This document shows positions 8,504 through 15,915 of a DNA stretch of 64,000 nucleotides, one piece after another (the stretch's first letter is position 1; every line of letters begins with the position of its first letter). Below the pieces are notes generated by a model that was not told the origin of the DNA, did no database searches, and was given only the letters and a program-made list of their open reading frames with translations. Source of the stretch: DAIDJD01 sp035485275. Its GTDB lineage: Bacteria; Oederibacteriota; JAJYGY01; DAIDJD01. The DNA lies in assembly GCA_035485275.1 (NCBI GenBank), contig DATHOE010000011.1:62001-126000 (forward strand). Reading direction: 5' to 3'. The position numbers and the translations under genes were made by a program.

Positions 8504-9331
8504 ATGCCCATACAAACCCAGACCGTGCGTTTCGGCCCCGACCTGAAGTACAGCGGCCTCTTGGCGACCCCCTTCCACCCCGTCGAAGCCCGGCCCCTGC
8601 CCGCGGTGCTGCTCATCCAGGAGGCCTGGGGCGTGGACGGCCACATCCAGGACCTGGCCCATCGCTTCGCCGGCGCCGGCTACGTGGTGCTGGCCCCGGA
8701 CCTTTTCGCGGAAGGCGGGGTCCGGCGCAAGGGCCTGGAGCCCGACCGCGTGGAGGAGGCCAAGAACTTCATGGACAGCCTGCCCAGCGGCGCCTGGATG
8801 GATCCGGAACGCCGCAAACAGGCCCTCGACGCGACGGAAGCGGCCAAGGCCGCGCGCGTGAGCGGGACCATGGACACGATCTTCGGCGGCATCCAGAAGG
8901 ACCGGGATTTCCACATCGCGGCGATCGAATCCGCGGCGGCCTGGCTGCGCAAGGACAACGAGGCCACCCGGGGGGGCCTCCTCGCCAGCGTAGGATTCTG
9001 CATGGGGGGGAGTTTGTCCGGCCAGTTGGCCGCGCGCGATCCCGCCCTCGCAGGGGCCGTGATCTTCTACGGGCAGGCGCCCGAGCCGGGCCAGGCGGCA
9101 TCCCTGGCCTGCCCGGTGCTGGGCCTATACGGTGAAAACGATCCCCGCACAAACGCCAGCGTGGCTCCCTTCGAAGGCGCCATGCGCGCTGCGGGTAAGG
9201 ACGTGGAGATCCACATGCTGACCGGGGCCGGGCACGCCTTCCTCAACGACACGCGGCCGAGCTTCCACGCCGCGGCCGCGCGCGAGGCCACGGCCCGGAC
9301 CCTGGGTTTCTTGAACAAAGTGCTGGGCTAG
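8504..9331 (+). CDS. Dienelactone hydrolase family protein
   Basis: 275 residues from the ATG at 8504, which has a purine-rich AACGGAGACGG upstream; an upstream in-frame start lies inside the terminator and is unlikely. Alpha/beta hydrolase with the DLH nucleophile motif GFCMGGS (Cys), the acid in YGENDPR and the His in GAGHAF, completing a Cys-Asp-His triad. DLH enzymes open lactones such as dienelactone in aromatic degradation, but many family members have other esterase roles. There are no aromatic-pathway genes nearby, so the substrate is open. Confidence 0.88.
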   Translation: MPIQTQTVRFGPDLKYSGLLATPFHPVEARPLPAVLLIQEAWGVDGHIQDLAHRFAGAGYVVLAPDLFAEGGVRRKGLEPDRVEEAKNFMDSLPSGAWMDPERRKQALDATEAAKAARVSGTMDTIFGGIQKDRDFHIAAIESAAAWLRKDNEATRGGLLASVGFCMGGSLSGQLAARDPALAGAVIFYGQAPEPGQAASLACPVLGLYGENDPRTNASVAPFEGAMRAAGKDVEIHMLTGAGHAFLNDTRPSFHAAAAREATARTLGFLNKVLG

Positions 9332-9333
9332 CG

Positions 9334-9819
9334 TCAGAAATAGAAGCGGCCGCCCAGGTCCAGTCCGGTCCCGAATCCCAAGCCGTTGATCAGGTTCAGG
9401 CTGGGAACGACTTCCACGTAGAGCTCCCAGGGCGTGCGGGGGAAGAGCCAGTCCACCCCGATTTTGGCCCTCGCCCCTGCATAGGCGAAGTAGCCCAGAT
9501 TGGCGTATCCGCCAACTCCGTAGTACAGCGGGACGGCCCAGTTGTTGAAAACCTTATAGTTGTGCCAGAGATAGTCCGCGCCCACGGAAACATCCCCGCT
9601 GCCGCCGCCAAGTTCCATGTCCACGGCGCGGTAGGCGTTCATCCAATACTTCCCACTGAGTGAAACATTGCCCAGGAAGCCGGGCCACAGGCCTCCTCCC
9701 AGCTCTAAACCCACGCCAAAGGGGTTTTGGGTGGTCGGTCCGGCTTGGAGCCTGGATGTTGCGCTAAGGCTCAGCGCAAAAGCTAGGAGCAGGATCACGG
9801 TCCGTTGGATGTGGGTCAT
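9334..9819 (-). CDS. Small outer-membrane beta-barrel protein
   Basis: 161 residues with a signal peptide (TVILLLAFALSLSATSRLQA) and then alternating aromatic/glycine beta-strand segments, ending in LDLGGRFYF. A C-terminal Phe/aromatic is typical of an outer-membrane barrel signal. The size suggests an eight-strand barrel. Function unknown. It converges on the hydrolase gene, with two bases between the stops. Confidence 0.65.
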   Translation of the reverse strand: MTHIQRTVILLLAFALSLSATSRLQAGPTTQNPFGVGLELGGGLWPGFLGNVSLSGKYWMNAYRAVDMELGGGSGDVSVGADYLWHNYKVFNNWAVPLYYGVGGYANLGYFAYAGARAKIGVDWLFPRTPWELYVEVVPSLNLINGLGFGTGLDLGGRFYF

Positions 9820-10095
9820 GGAATCCTCCCAAAAAGGACGTTTATAGGCCTATTTTAAGAGCCGCGCCCCTCCTTGGCCAGAAAATAAAAGCCCGGAATC
9901 ATAGGCAGAAAGGTTTAGGAATGAACGATTGCTTATTTTTTAGTTACAAAATATATTACATATTTACAATATTTATTAATAAAATAATGATCAATTTAAT
10001 TTGTAAGTAATTATTTAGAAATATTTTATTACATTTATCTTGCTCTTTTTTGTCCTGCAGCGCATAGTTCAACCAGGCCCTTCTAAGGAGAAAAC
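9820..10095 (+). promoter_or_regulatory. AT-rich leader upstream of the first pilin gene
   Basis: About 276 bp, with the stretch 9930-10045 almost entirely A and T, in a genome that is otherwise very GC-rich. It must contain the pilin promoter, and possibly the divergent promoter of the barrel gene. I see AGGAGA just before the pilin ATG as its ribosome-binding site but cannot fix a single -35/-10 pair because many candidates fit. Confidence 0.45.
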
Positions 10096-10644
10096 ATGAC
10101 AAAAAACATCACGAACAAGATCAAGAAGGATCAACGAGGCTTCACGCTCGTGGAACTCATGATCGTGGTCGCCATCATCGGCATTCTCGCCGCCGTGGCC
10201 ATCCCGAAGTTCGCCCAGATGCTGGAAAAGTCGCGTGAAGGCGCCACCAAAGGCAACATCGGCGCCCTCAAGTCCGCGGTTTCCAACTACTACGCGGACC
10301 AGCAAGGCAACTACCCGCAAACCCAGCTGGACACCAGCACCTGGTACTCCGGGCCTGTGGGTTCGAAGAGCAGCTACCCCGGTTTCATTCCCCAGTACAT
10401 GGACATGGTCCCTGCGGTGAAGGTGACGGCCCAGAACACGGTCAACACCGTTTACCAGACCGGCGGTCCTGGCGTGGGAAGCAGCGCGTCAGCGGTCACC
10501 ACCGGTATCTGGAGCAGCCCGGCCTTTGCCACGGATTCCACGGGCTTCGGCTGGAAGTACGACAACACCAGCGGCGAGATGTGGGTGAACAGCAGGCTCC
10601 TGGACATGAGCAGCAACTCCTATACTATCTACGGCTACCAGTAG
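10096..10644 (+). CDS. Type IV pilin-like major subunit, copy 1
   Basis: 182 residues: short positively charged leader ending in QRG, then FTLVELMIVVAIIGIL, the class III signal cleaved before Phe by prepilin peptidase, with the conserved Glu at +5. The hydrophobic helix continues as AAVAIPKFAQMLEKSREGATKGN; the globular C-terminal part is Ser/Thr/Tyr rich and without a Cys pair. Such proteins assemble into type IV pili or type II secretion pseudopili in the inner membrane. The gene has its own terminator and is followed by a close paralogue. Confidence 0.9.
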   Translation: MTKNITNKIKKDQRGFTLVELMIVVAIIGILAAVAIPKFAQMLEKSREGATKGNIGALKSAVSNYYADQQGNYPQTQLDTSTWYSGPVGSKSSYPGFIPQYMDMVPAVKVTAQNTVNTVYQTGGPGVGSSASAVTTGIWSSPAFATDSTGFGWKYDNTSGEMWVNSRLLDMSSNSYTIYGYQ

Positions 10645-10670
10645 GATTTTCTGAGACCTGGCAAAGCTAA

Positions 10671-10708
10671 AAAGGGGCCCTCTAAACAGGAGGGCCCCTT
10701 TTTTTGGG
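10671..10708 (+). terminator. Rho-independent terminator after pilin 1
   Basis: AAAGGGGCCCTC and GAGGGCCCCTTT form a 12-bp stem with a short loop, followed by a T run. It separates the two pilin genes into independent transcripts. Confidence 0.9.
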
Positions 10709-10816
10709 CGCGGTACCCTCAGTCAGTTTAATTGTATCTGATTATTTCTAATTTGTTTCTAAACATTACAAATATGCCCTTGCGTTGGGACAGAAGCCGC
10801 ATACCTGACATTTTAC

Positions 10817-10845
10817 TTGACGCACAAGTTTTCAATCCCTATAGT
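10817..10845 (+). promoter_or_regulatory. Sigma-70-type promoter of pilin 2
   Basis: TTGACG (10817-10822), a 17-bp spacer and TATAGT (10840-10845). This near-consensus promoter lies about 40 bp before the second pilin ATG and implies separate transcription of the second copy. Confidence 0.7.
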
Positions 10846-10885
10846 CTGATCAGGAACTTATCCTACCTGGAGGGAGGTGAAAATA

Positions 10886-11410
10886 ATGACTAAAAAGCAG
10901 AACGGTTTCACGCTCGTGGAACTCATGATCGTGGTCGCCATCATCGGCATTCTCGCGGCGGTGGCTATCCCGAAGTTCGCTCAGATGTTGGAGAAGTCGC
11001 GTGAAGGCGCAACCAAAGGTAACATTGGCGCCCTCAAGTCGGCGGTTTCCAACTACTACGCGGATCAGCAGGGCAACTACCCGCAGACCGACCTGGACAC
11101 CAGCACCTGGTACTCCGGGCCCACCGGTTCGCAGAGCAGCTACCCTGGCTTCGTTCCCCAGTACATGGACCTGGTCCCTGCGGTGAAGGTGACGGCTCAG
11201 AACACCATCAACACCGTCTACCAGACCGGCGGTCCTGGTGTGGGCAGCAGCGCGGCTGCGGTCACCACCGGTATTTGGAGCAGCCCGGCCTTTGCCACGG
11301 ATTCAACGGGCTTCGGCTGGAAGTACGACAACACCAGCGGCGAGCTGTGGGTGAACAGCGCGCTCCTGGACATGAGCAGCAACTCGTACACCATCTACGG
11401 TTACCAGTAG
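10886..11410 (+). CDS. Type IV pilin-like major subunit, copy 2
   Basis: 174 residues from the ATG at 10886, preceded by GGGAGGTG; a GTG three codons upstream overlaps that ribosome site and is less likely. Leader MTKKQNG, then FTLVELMIVVAIIGIL. After the leader the protein is nearly identical to copy 1, with scattered substitutions such as QTQLD to QTDLD and GSKSS to GSQSS. The leaders and 5' regions differ. It has its own promoter and terminator. Role as for copy 1. Confidence 0.9.
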   Translation: MTKKQNGFTLVELMIVVAIIGILAAVAIPKFAQMLEKSREGATKGNIGALKSAVSNYYADQQGNYPQTDLDTSTWYSGPTGSQSSYPGFVPQYMDLVPAVKVTAQNTINTVYQTGGPGVGSSAAAVTTGIWSSPAFATDSTGFGWKYDNTSGELWVNSALLDMSSNSYTIYGYQ

Positions 11411-11460
11411 GCGCTAAACCCGCTTGCGGGAACTGTATAAGGTACGATGTTTAAGGAAGG

Positions 11461-11493
11461 CGCCCCCGCCGATCGGCGGGGGCGTCTTTTTTT
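11461..11493 (+). terminator. Rho-independent terminator after pilin 2
   Basis: CGCCCCCGCC (11461-11470), loop GATC, GGCGGGGGCG (11475-11484), then a T run. Very strong 10-bp GC stem. Confidence 0.9.
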
Positions 11494-11596
11494 GCGCCGG
11501 TCCTTCCTTGTCCGGGGCCCTTGCCGGGGGAATACTGGGATGGCCCTCGCGCGGCTGAGGATCGCGGCCAATCCGGCCTTTTTGCCCCGGCCCGGA

Positions 11597-13054
11597 TCAT
11601 TTCAAGGACAGCACTGGGCAATAGTTTCCGATCAGGGTCCTTTGCCACCAGGCGCCGCTGGCCCGGTGGGTGGCCGGGTCCGCGAATCGATAATCGTAGA
11701 GCAGGGCCCGCAGGTAGCGTGGAGGATGGGCGGGGAAGGGATTGTAGGACAGCAATCCCAGGACATCCGGCGAACCCTGGAGCAGGCGCAGGCAAAGGCT
11801 GTCGAACCAGGGGTTGTCCTGGCGGCTTCCAAGGGCAGCGAACCACAGCTGCCAGTCCAGCCTGGGTTGATAGGGCGCTGCCAGGCCCGGGCGCCGCAGG
11901 GGATCGCCGGGCTTCCACGCGAAACCGTATTCCTTCCAGTCGGAACCGTCATCGCTGCCCTCCAGGATGATCTCGTGCCGCGCGGTGGTCATGACGGCGA
12001 AGAGGCCGTAGGTGTTGACGCTGCGGAAGGGACTGGCACCGGCTTCCAGGCTTGCCAGCCAGTCAGGCCAGGCCGGGGCCAGCCCCAATTGCCCCAGAAA
12101 GGGCGGCAGGCTGAGGAGGCCCAGGAAGGCGGCAAGGACCCATGCCAGCGCGGCGCGCGCGACCCCCGGTCCGGGCTTGGGGCTGGACAGGCGGGCCCGC
12201 ATCCAGCGCGGCCAGTCGCGGTCCCCCAGCAGGGGCAGGCACAGCGCCACGGTCAGCAGGTTGAAAAAGCAGTAGTTGCCGGTGGCCGCGATCACCAGCA
12301 TCAGGCCGCTGATCGCAGCGAAGGCCGCCCTGCGGGTGGAGGGAAGCACGATCAGGAGGGGCGCCCCCAGTTCCACGGCGAAGACCAGCAGACAGGATGC
12401 GCGCTGGAACCAATCGGGGAGGAGGCTGGCATACCAGCTCGTCCACAGGGGCAGCGGCTGGGTCCAATAGTGGAAGCTGAGCGCGCTCAGATCCCTCCAA
12501 TGCGGGTCGCCGCTGGCGAGCTTGACCACGCCCGAAGCGAAGACCAGGCGGAAGAGCAGTCCATACAGCAGCCAGCGCGCCGCCCTGGGCGGGTCGGGGT
12601 CCCGGGCCAGCCTGGAACGCGTCCCCGGCGGAGCCAAGAGCGTGGCGATGAGGCCGGCCTCCAGCAGCAGGTTGTCCCACTGGAAGCCCATGAAGTCCTG
12701 GCCGTCGGTGACCACGGACAAGTACAGCAGCCACAGCAGGACCAGGCAGGGCAGGGGGGCCAGCCCGAACATCAACAGCACCGACACGAGGGCGCCCAGG
12801 GCGGCCAGCGACTCGAGCGGGGGATCGGCGGGATCCAGCCAGCTGAGGGTCGGAAAGGCCCACAGTTTGGAGTCCGGCATCTGGGCCGCCACCGCGTGGA
12901 GCGCGCCGGACAAGGGAAGTATGCCGTCGGCTCCCGCCAGGCCCCTGGCCTGGACGAGAAACGAGACAAAGGCGATGCAATAGACCAGGCCGAGCAGGCG
13001 CAGGAAAAGCCAGCTCGAGATGCGATGGCCGACGAGGACCTGTTCGGGGGGCAT
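11597..13054 (-). CDS. Lipase maturation factor (LMF1)-family membrane protein
   Basis: 485 residues with about nine hydrophobic segments. The central part contains FMGFQWDNLLLEAG, a strong LMF-family signature, with SGDPHWRDLSALSFHYWTQPLP further on. The C-terminal third is a soluble domain typical of the family. In animals LMF1 helps lipases fold in the ER; the bacterial homologues have no settled function. The start lies only 3 bp from the probable start of the divergent DCC oxidoreductase gene, so the two 5' ends overlap in control sequence. Confidence 0.82.
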   Translation of the reverse strand: MPPEQVLVGHRISSWLFLRLLGLVYCIAFVSFLVQARGLAGADGILPLSGALHAVAAQMPDSKLWAFPTLSWLDPADPPLESLAALGALVSVLLMFGLAPLPCLVLLWLLYLSVVTDGQDFMGFQWDNLLLEAGLIATLLAPPGTRSRLARDPDPPRAARWLLYGLLFRLVFASGVVKLASGDPHWRDLSALSFHYWTQPLPLWTSWYASLLPDWFQRASCLLVFAVELGAPLLIVLPSTRRAAFAAISGLMLVIAATGNYCFFNLLTVALCLPLLGDRDWPRWMRARLSSPKPGPGVARAALAWVLAAFLGLLSLPPFLGQLGLAPAWPDWLASLEAGASPFRSVNTYGLFAVMTTARHEIILEGSDDGSDWKEYGFAWKPGDPLRRPGLAAPYQPRLDWQLWFAALGSRQDNPWFDSLCLRLLQGSPDVLGLLSYNPFPAHPPRYLRALLYDYRFADPATHRASGAWWQRTLIGNYCPVLSLK

Positions 13055-13057
13055 GCG

Positions 13058-13483
13058 ATGGATTCCAAGGAAGGCGTCGATCCGGGTGACGCCCCGATTC
13101 TACTCTTCGACGGGCACTGCGGACTATGCAATGCCTTCGTGGATTTTGTCCTGCGCAGGGACAAGAAAAAAACCTTCCTGTTCGCCCCCCTGCAGTCCCC
13201 GCAAGGCCTGCGCCTGCGTGGATCGCTGGGCGTCCCGGACCGAGTCGACTCCATCATCCTGGTCGAGGGGGGGCTGGCCTATGTCCGGTCGGCGGCGGCC
13301 CTGAGGGTCGCCCGCCGCCTGCCATGGCCCTGGCCCGCGTTTTGGGTCCTCGTGGCCCTGCCCAGGGGCCTGCGCGACGCGGTGTACGACGCGATCGCGA
13401 GGAGGCGTTACGCCTGGTTCGGGAGGCGCGAACGGTGCCGCGTGCCCAATGAGGAGGAACGCCGCAGGTTTTTGGACGATTGA
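13058..13483 (+). CDS. DCC-family thiol-disulfide oxidoreductase
   Basis: 141 residues from the ATG at 13058; an upstream in-frame ATG at 13025 is possible but would overlap the divergent gene. The N-terminus ILLFDGHCGLCNAFVDFVLRRD carries the family DxxCxxC motif. Further motifs are LFAPLQSPQG and the C-terminal YDAIARRRYAWFG. DCC proteins are predicted thioredoxin-fold redox proteins. Its position back to back with an LMF1 homologue suggests a shared role in folding or membrane protein maturation, which is inference. Confidence 0.85.
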   Translation: MDSKEGVDPGDAPILLFDGHCGLCNAFVDFVLRRDKKKTFLFAPLQSPQGLRLRGSLGVPDRVDSIILVEGGLAYVRSAAALRVARRLPWPWPAFWVLVALPRGLRDAVYDAIARRRYAWFGRRERCRVPNEEERRRFLDD

Positions 13484-13546
13484 GTTATGTCGATCTCGTT
13501 TTGGCTGGGAAAAGCTTGCGGTTCGTACGGATATTCTTGGGGGGAC

Positions 13547-13607
13547 AAAAAAAATTACGCGCCAGGCCAAGGCTCTCCGCCCTATTTAGGGCCTTGGTCT
13601 GACGCGT
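13547..13607 (-). terminator. Minus-strand terminator downstream of the 29-residue peptide gene
   Basis: CCAAGGC (13567-13573) pairs with GCCTTGG (13591-13597), with outer arms ACGCG and CGCGT. On the minus strand the stem is followed by eight T residues (A run 13547-13554). It fits termination of the small minus-strand gene. Confidence 0.65.
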
Positions 13608-13642
13608 ATCACTCTGCCTCCAGGCGGCGAGGCGGCGGAACT

Positions 13643-13732
13643 TTAGTTCTTTTCGGTGACCAAGCGCAAGCCCAGGACGCTGAGGATCACGATGCCCAGA
13701 ATCACGATCGCGGGAGCCACGAAGGAATGCAT
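13643..13732 (-). CDS. Tiny single-pass membrane peptide (29 residues)
   Basis: On the minus strand, an ATG at 13732 preceded by AAGGAG with six bases between encodes 29 residues: a short start MHSFVAP, one continuous hydrophobic helix (AIVILGIVILSVLGLRLV) and the polar end TEKN. It is followed by a terminator-like hairpin. Size and topology resemble small accessory subunits such as KdpF or CydX-type peptides, but no partner genes are adjacent. Real expression is likely because ribosome site, helix and terminator coincide. Function unknown. Confidence 0.5.
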   Translation of the reverse strand: MHSFVAPAIVILGIVILSVLGLRLVTEKN

Positions 13733-13874
13733 GTCTTTCTCCTTGAGGGGGTTTTTCTGACGGGCTCAGCATAACGCAAAGGACTAAAAATACTTATGAC
13801 CGGGGATGGCCCCCGACCTGATTTTGGTCATGTTACATTTTTACGGAAAAACAACGGGTCCCGGAGGCCCAGCC

Positions 13875-15494
13875 TCAGGGATGGCGCCTCCACAGGGGGC
13901 CCTGGCCATGGAGCACGTTCAGCTGCTGCAGCACATCCAGGTCCTCCATATTCTGGACCCCGCAGGCTATGGCCCGCGCGCCCAGGCTCTCCACGATCCT
14001 GAGGAGGCGGCGGACGGAATTTTCCTTGAACGGATCCGCGGCGACGCCGCGGAACCAGCCACGCCCGACCTTGACCCAGCCCGCCTCCAGCAGCAGCAGG
14101 GCCGACATGGTGTTCTGCAGGAGGTCGGTGTCGTGCAGAACGGGGCGTATGCCCGCCTCCAGCAGCGAGCGGAGCAGGGGCGTGAGCGGCATGGCGAGCG
14201 GCGCGCGCGCCAGATCGCGGATTTCCAGGCTCACCAGCGAGGGGTCGAGTCCGCGGGGGAGCTGTTCGAGCAGCTCCCCGGCCTCCACACCGATCAGGTC
14301 CGTGCAATGCAGGCGGATATGGCATTCCAGGCCCTTCGGAATCCGGGCCGCGGCCAGCGCGCAGTGCCGGAACGCGTGCAGGGCCCGGGGGGCCCGGGCG
14401 GGATTTCCCCTCCTGGACGTTTCGGCGTCGGGCAGGGATTGGCACAGGAATTCGTAGCCCGTGACCGCGCCGTCGGTGATCCGGAAGAAGGGCCGCATCA
14501 GGATCTTCGCCTCGGCGGTCTCGGGAGTGGCCGGTCCCGCCTCGAAGAAGTCCAGGGAGACCTGGTTCTTGCCGCCCTGCTTGCTCGCGGTCAGCGCCTG
14601 GTCCGCGTTGGCCAGCAGGTCGTGCGCGGTCTCCACGCCGGAGGTCTGGCGGGCGACGCCGACGCTCACCGTGATGTTGAAGCCGCCGGAGGGGGAGGGC
14701 ACCGGCTTCTCGTCGACGGAGCGCCGCACGCGTTCCGCGATCTCCGCGGCTTCGGCCCTGCTGGTTTCCGGGAGCAGGACCATGAATTCGTCGCCGCCCA
14801 CGCGGCCGGCGATGTCGGCCGGGCGGAGGGCCCCCCGCAGGCGCCGGGTCACCTCCAGCAGGGCCAGGTCGCCCTGGTCGTGTCCCATCCGGTCGTTGAT
14901 CTGCTTGAAGTTGTCTATATCCAGCAGCAGCACGGCGTTGGCCGCGTCCCGGTACCGCGGGCGCGACGCCTCGCGTGCCAGCCTTTCGTCGAAACCGCGG
15001 CGGTTGTACAGGCCGGTCAGCGGGTCGATGCGCGCGAGCTCCTGGAGCCGGCTGTTGAACTCGCCCAGCTCCTTGGCGGAGCTGGAAACCTGGCGGAGTA
15101 TGCCTTGGCGGACGATGGCGTTGCTGACGGATTGCCAGATCCTGCGGGGGCCGGCCTCGCCCTTGACGAGATAGTCCTGGGCGCCGGCGCGCACGGCCTG
15201 CATGCAGGTGTCGCGGTCGTCCATGCCCGTCATGACGACGAAGGCGCTGTCCGGCGATGCTTGCTTCAATTTGAGGAAAGTTTGCAGGCCTTCGTTGTCG
15301 GGCAGATTGAGGTCCGAAATAACGACATGGAAGCTGGTGCGCTTCAGCGCGTCGAGCGCGTCCGCCAGCCGTGTGACCGTGGTGAGGTCGATGTGGGGAT
15401 GGCCATAATCCTTCAGGCAGGCTTGGACCAGGGCCAAGTCCGCGGAATTGTCCTCAACCAGGAGTACTCGAATTGACGCGGTGAGCGATGTCAT
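13875..15494 (-). CDS. REC-GGDEF-degenerate EAL signalling protein
   Basis: 539 residues from the ATG at 15494, which has CGGAGG about 7 nt upstream. Order: receiver domain (LLVEDNSADLALV, phosphoacceptor in VISDLNLPD, Lys in YLVKGE); GGDEF domain near 165-330 with RVGGDEFMVLL intact, so diguanylate cyclase activity is plausible; and a C-terminal EAL-like domain. In the EAL-like domain the EAL motif reads YEFLC and most metal ligands are missing, so it is probably a binding or structural module. It is divergently placed to a full-length paralogue at 15916. Confidence 0.85.
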   Translation of the reverse strand: MTSLTASIRVLLVEDNSADLALVQACLKDYGHPHIDLTTVTRLADALDALKRTSFHVVISDLNLPDNEGLQTFLKLKQASPDSAFVVMTGMDDRDTCMQAVRAGAQDYLVKGEAGPRRIWQSVSNAIVRQGILRQVSSSAKELGEFNSRLQELARIDPLTGLYNRRGFDERLAREASRPRYRDAANAVLLLDIDNFKQINDRMGHDQGDLALLEVTRRLRGALRPADIAGRVGGDEFMVLLPETSRAEAAEIAERVRRSVDEKPVPSPSGGFNITVSVGVARQTSGVETAHDLLANADQALTASKQGGKNQVSLDFFEAGPATPETAEAKILMRPFFRITDGAVTGYEFLCQSLPDAETSRRGNPARAPRALHAFRHCALAAARIPKGLECHIRLHCTDLIGVEAGELLEQLPRGLDPSLVSLEIRDLARAPLAMPLTPLLRSLLEAGIRPVLHDTDLLQNTMSALLLLEAGWVKVGRGWFRGVAADPFKENSVRRLLRIVESLGARAIACGVQNMEDLDVLQQLNVLHGQGPLWRRHP

Positions 15495-15915
15495 GGCAGC
15501 CTCCGAGCGCCGCGCGCACATCCGCTTTGAGCTCCCGCCATCTCAAAGCGGCCTAACTAAAAGCTTAGACCTGATATTTTTTTTGTCAAATTTAATTTAA
15601 TAATTTTGGTAAAAATATTCGAAGGAAGTCCGCGCGATTATTTTTTCCGATTATTTGTAATTGAATGTTCCCACAGATTAATAGTTTCTAAATACGGAAC
15701 TATTTTTATTTTTATTCACTGAAATGACGTTTCGTTTCCTAGATTTTTGTTGACCATGGTGGCGATTCTTTTTGATAATCCAAAAAGAGATCTTCCCGGC
15801 CTAATAAGACGACCACCTGTTTGACCGTTAGTAATTACTATAATCCGCTACACAGCCGTCGGTGCCCCGGGCGGCGCAATTGGACCTCAAGCAATTCTGC
15901 CATTCAGGGGTTTCT
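15495..15915. promoter_or_regulatory. AT-rich divergent promoter region between the two REC-GGDEF genes
   Basis: 421 bp, much richer in A/T than the flanking genes. A TATAAT lies at 15839-15844 ahead of the plus-strand paralogue; its -35 is not clear (CTGTTT at 15817 would give a 16-bp spacer). No coding sequence is supported here. Confidence 0.45.
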
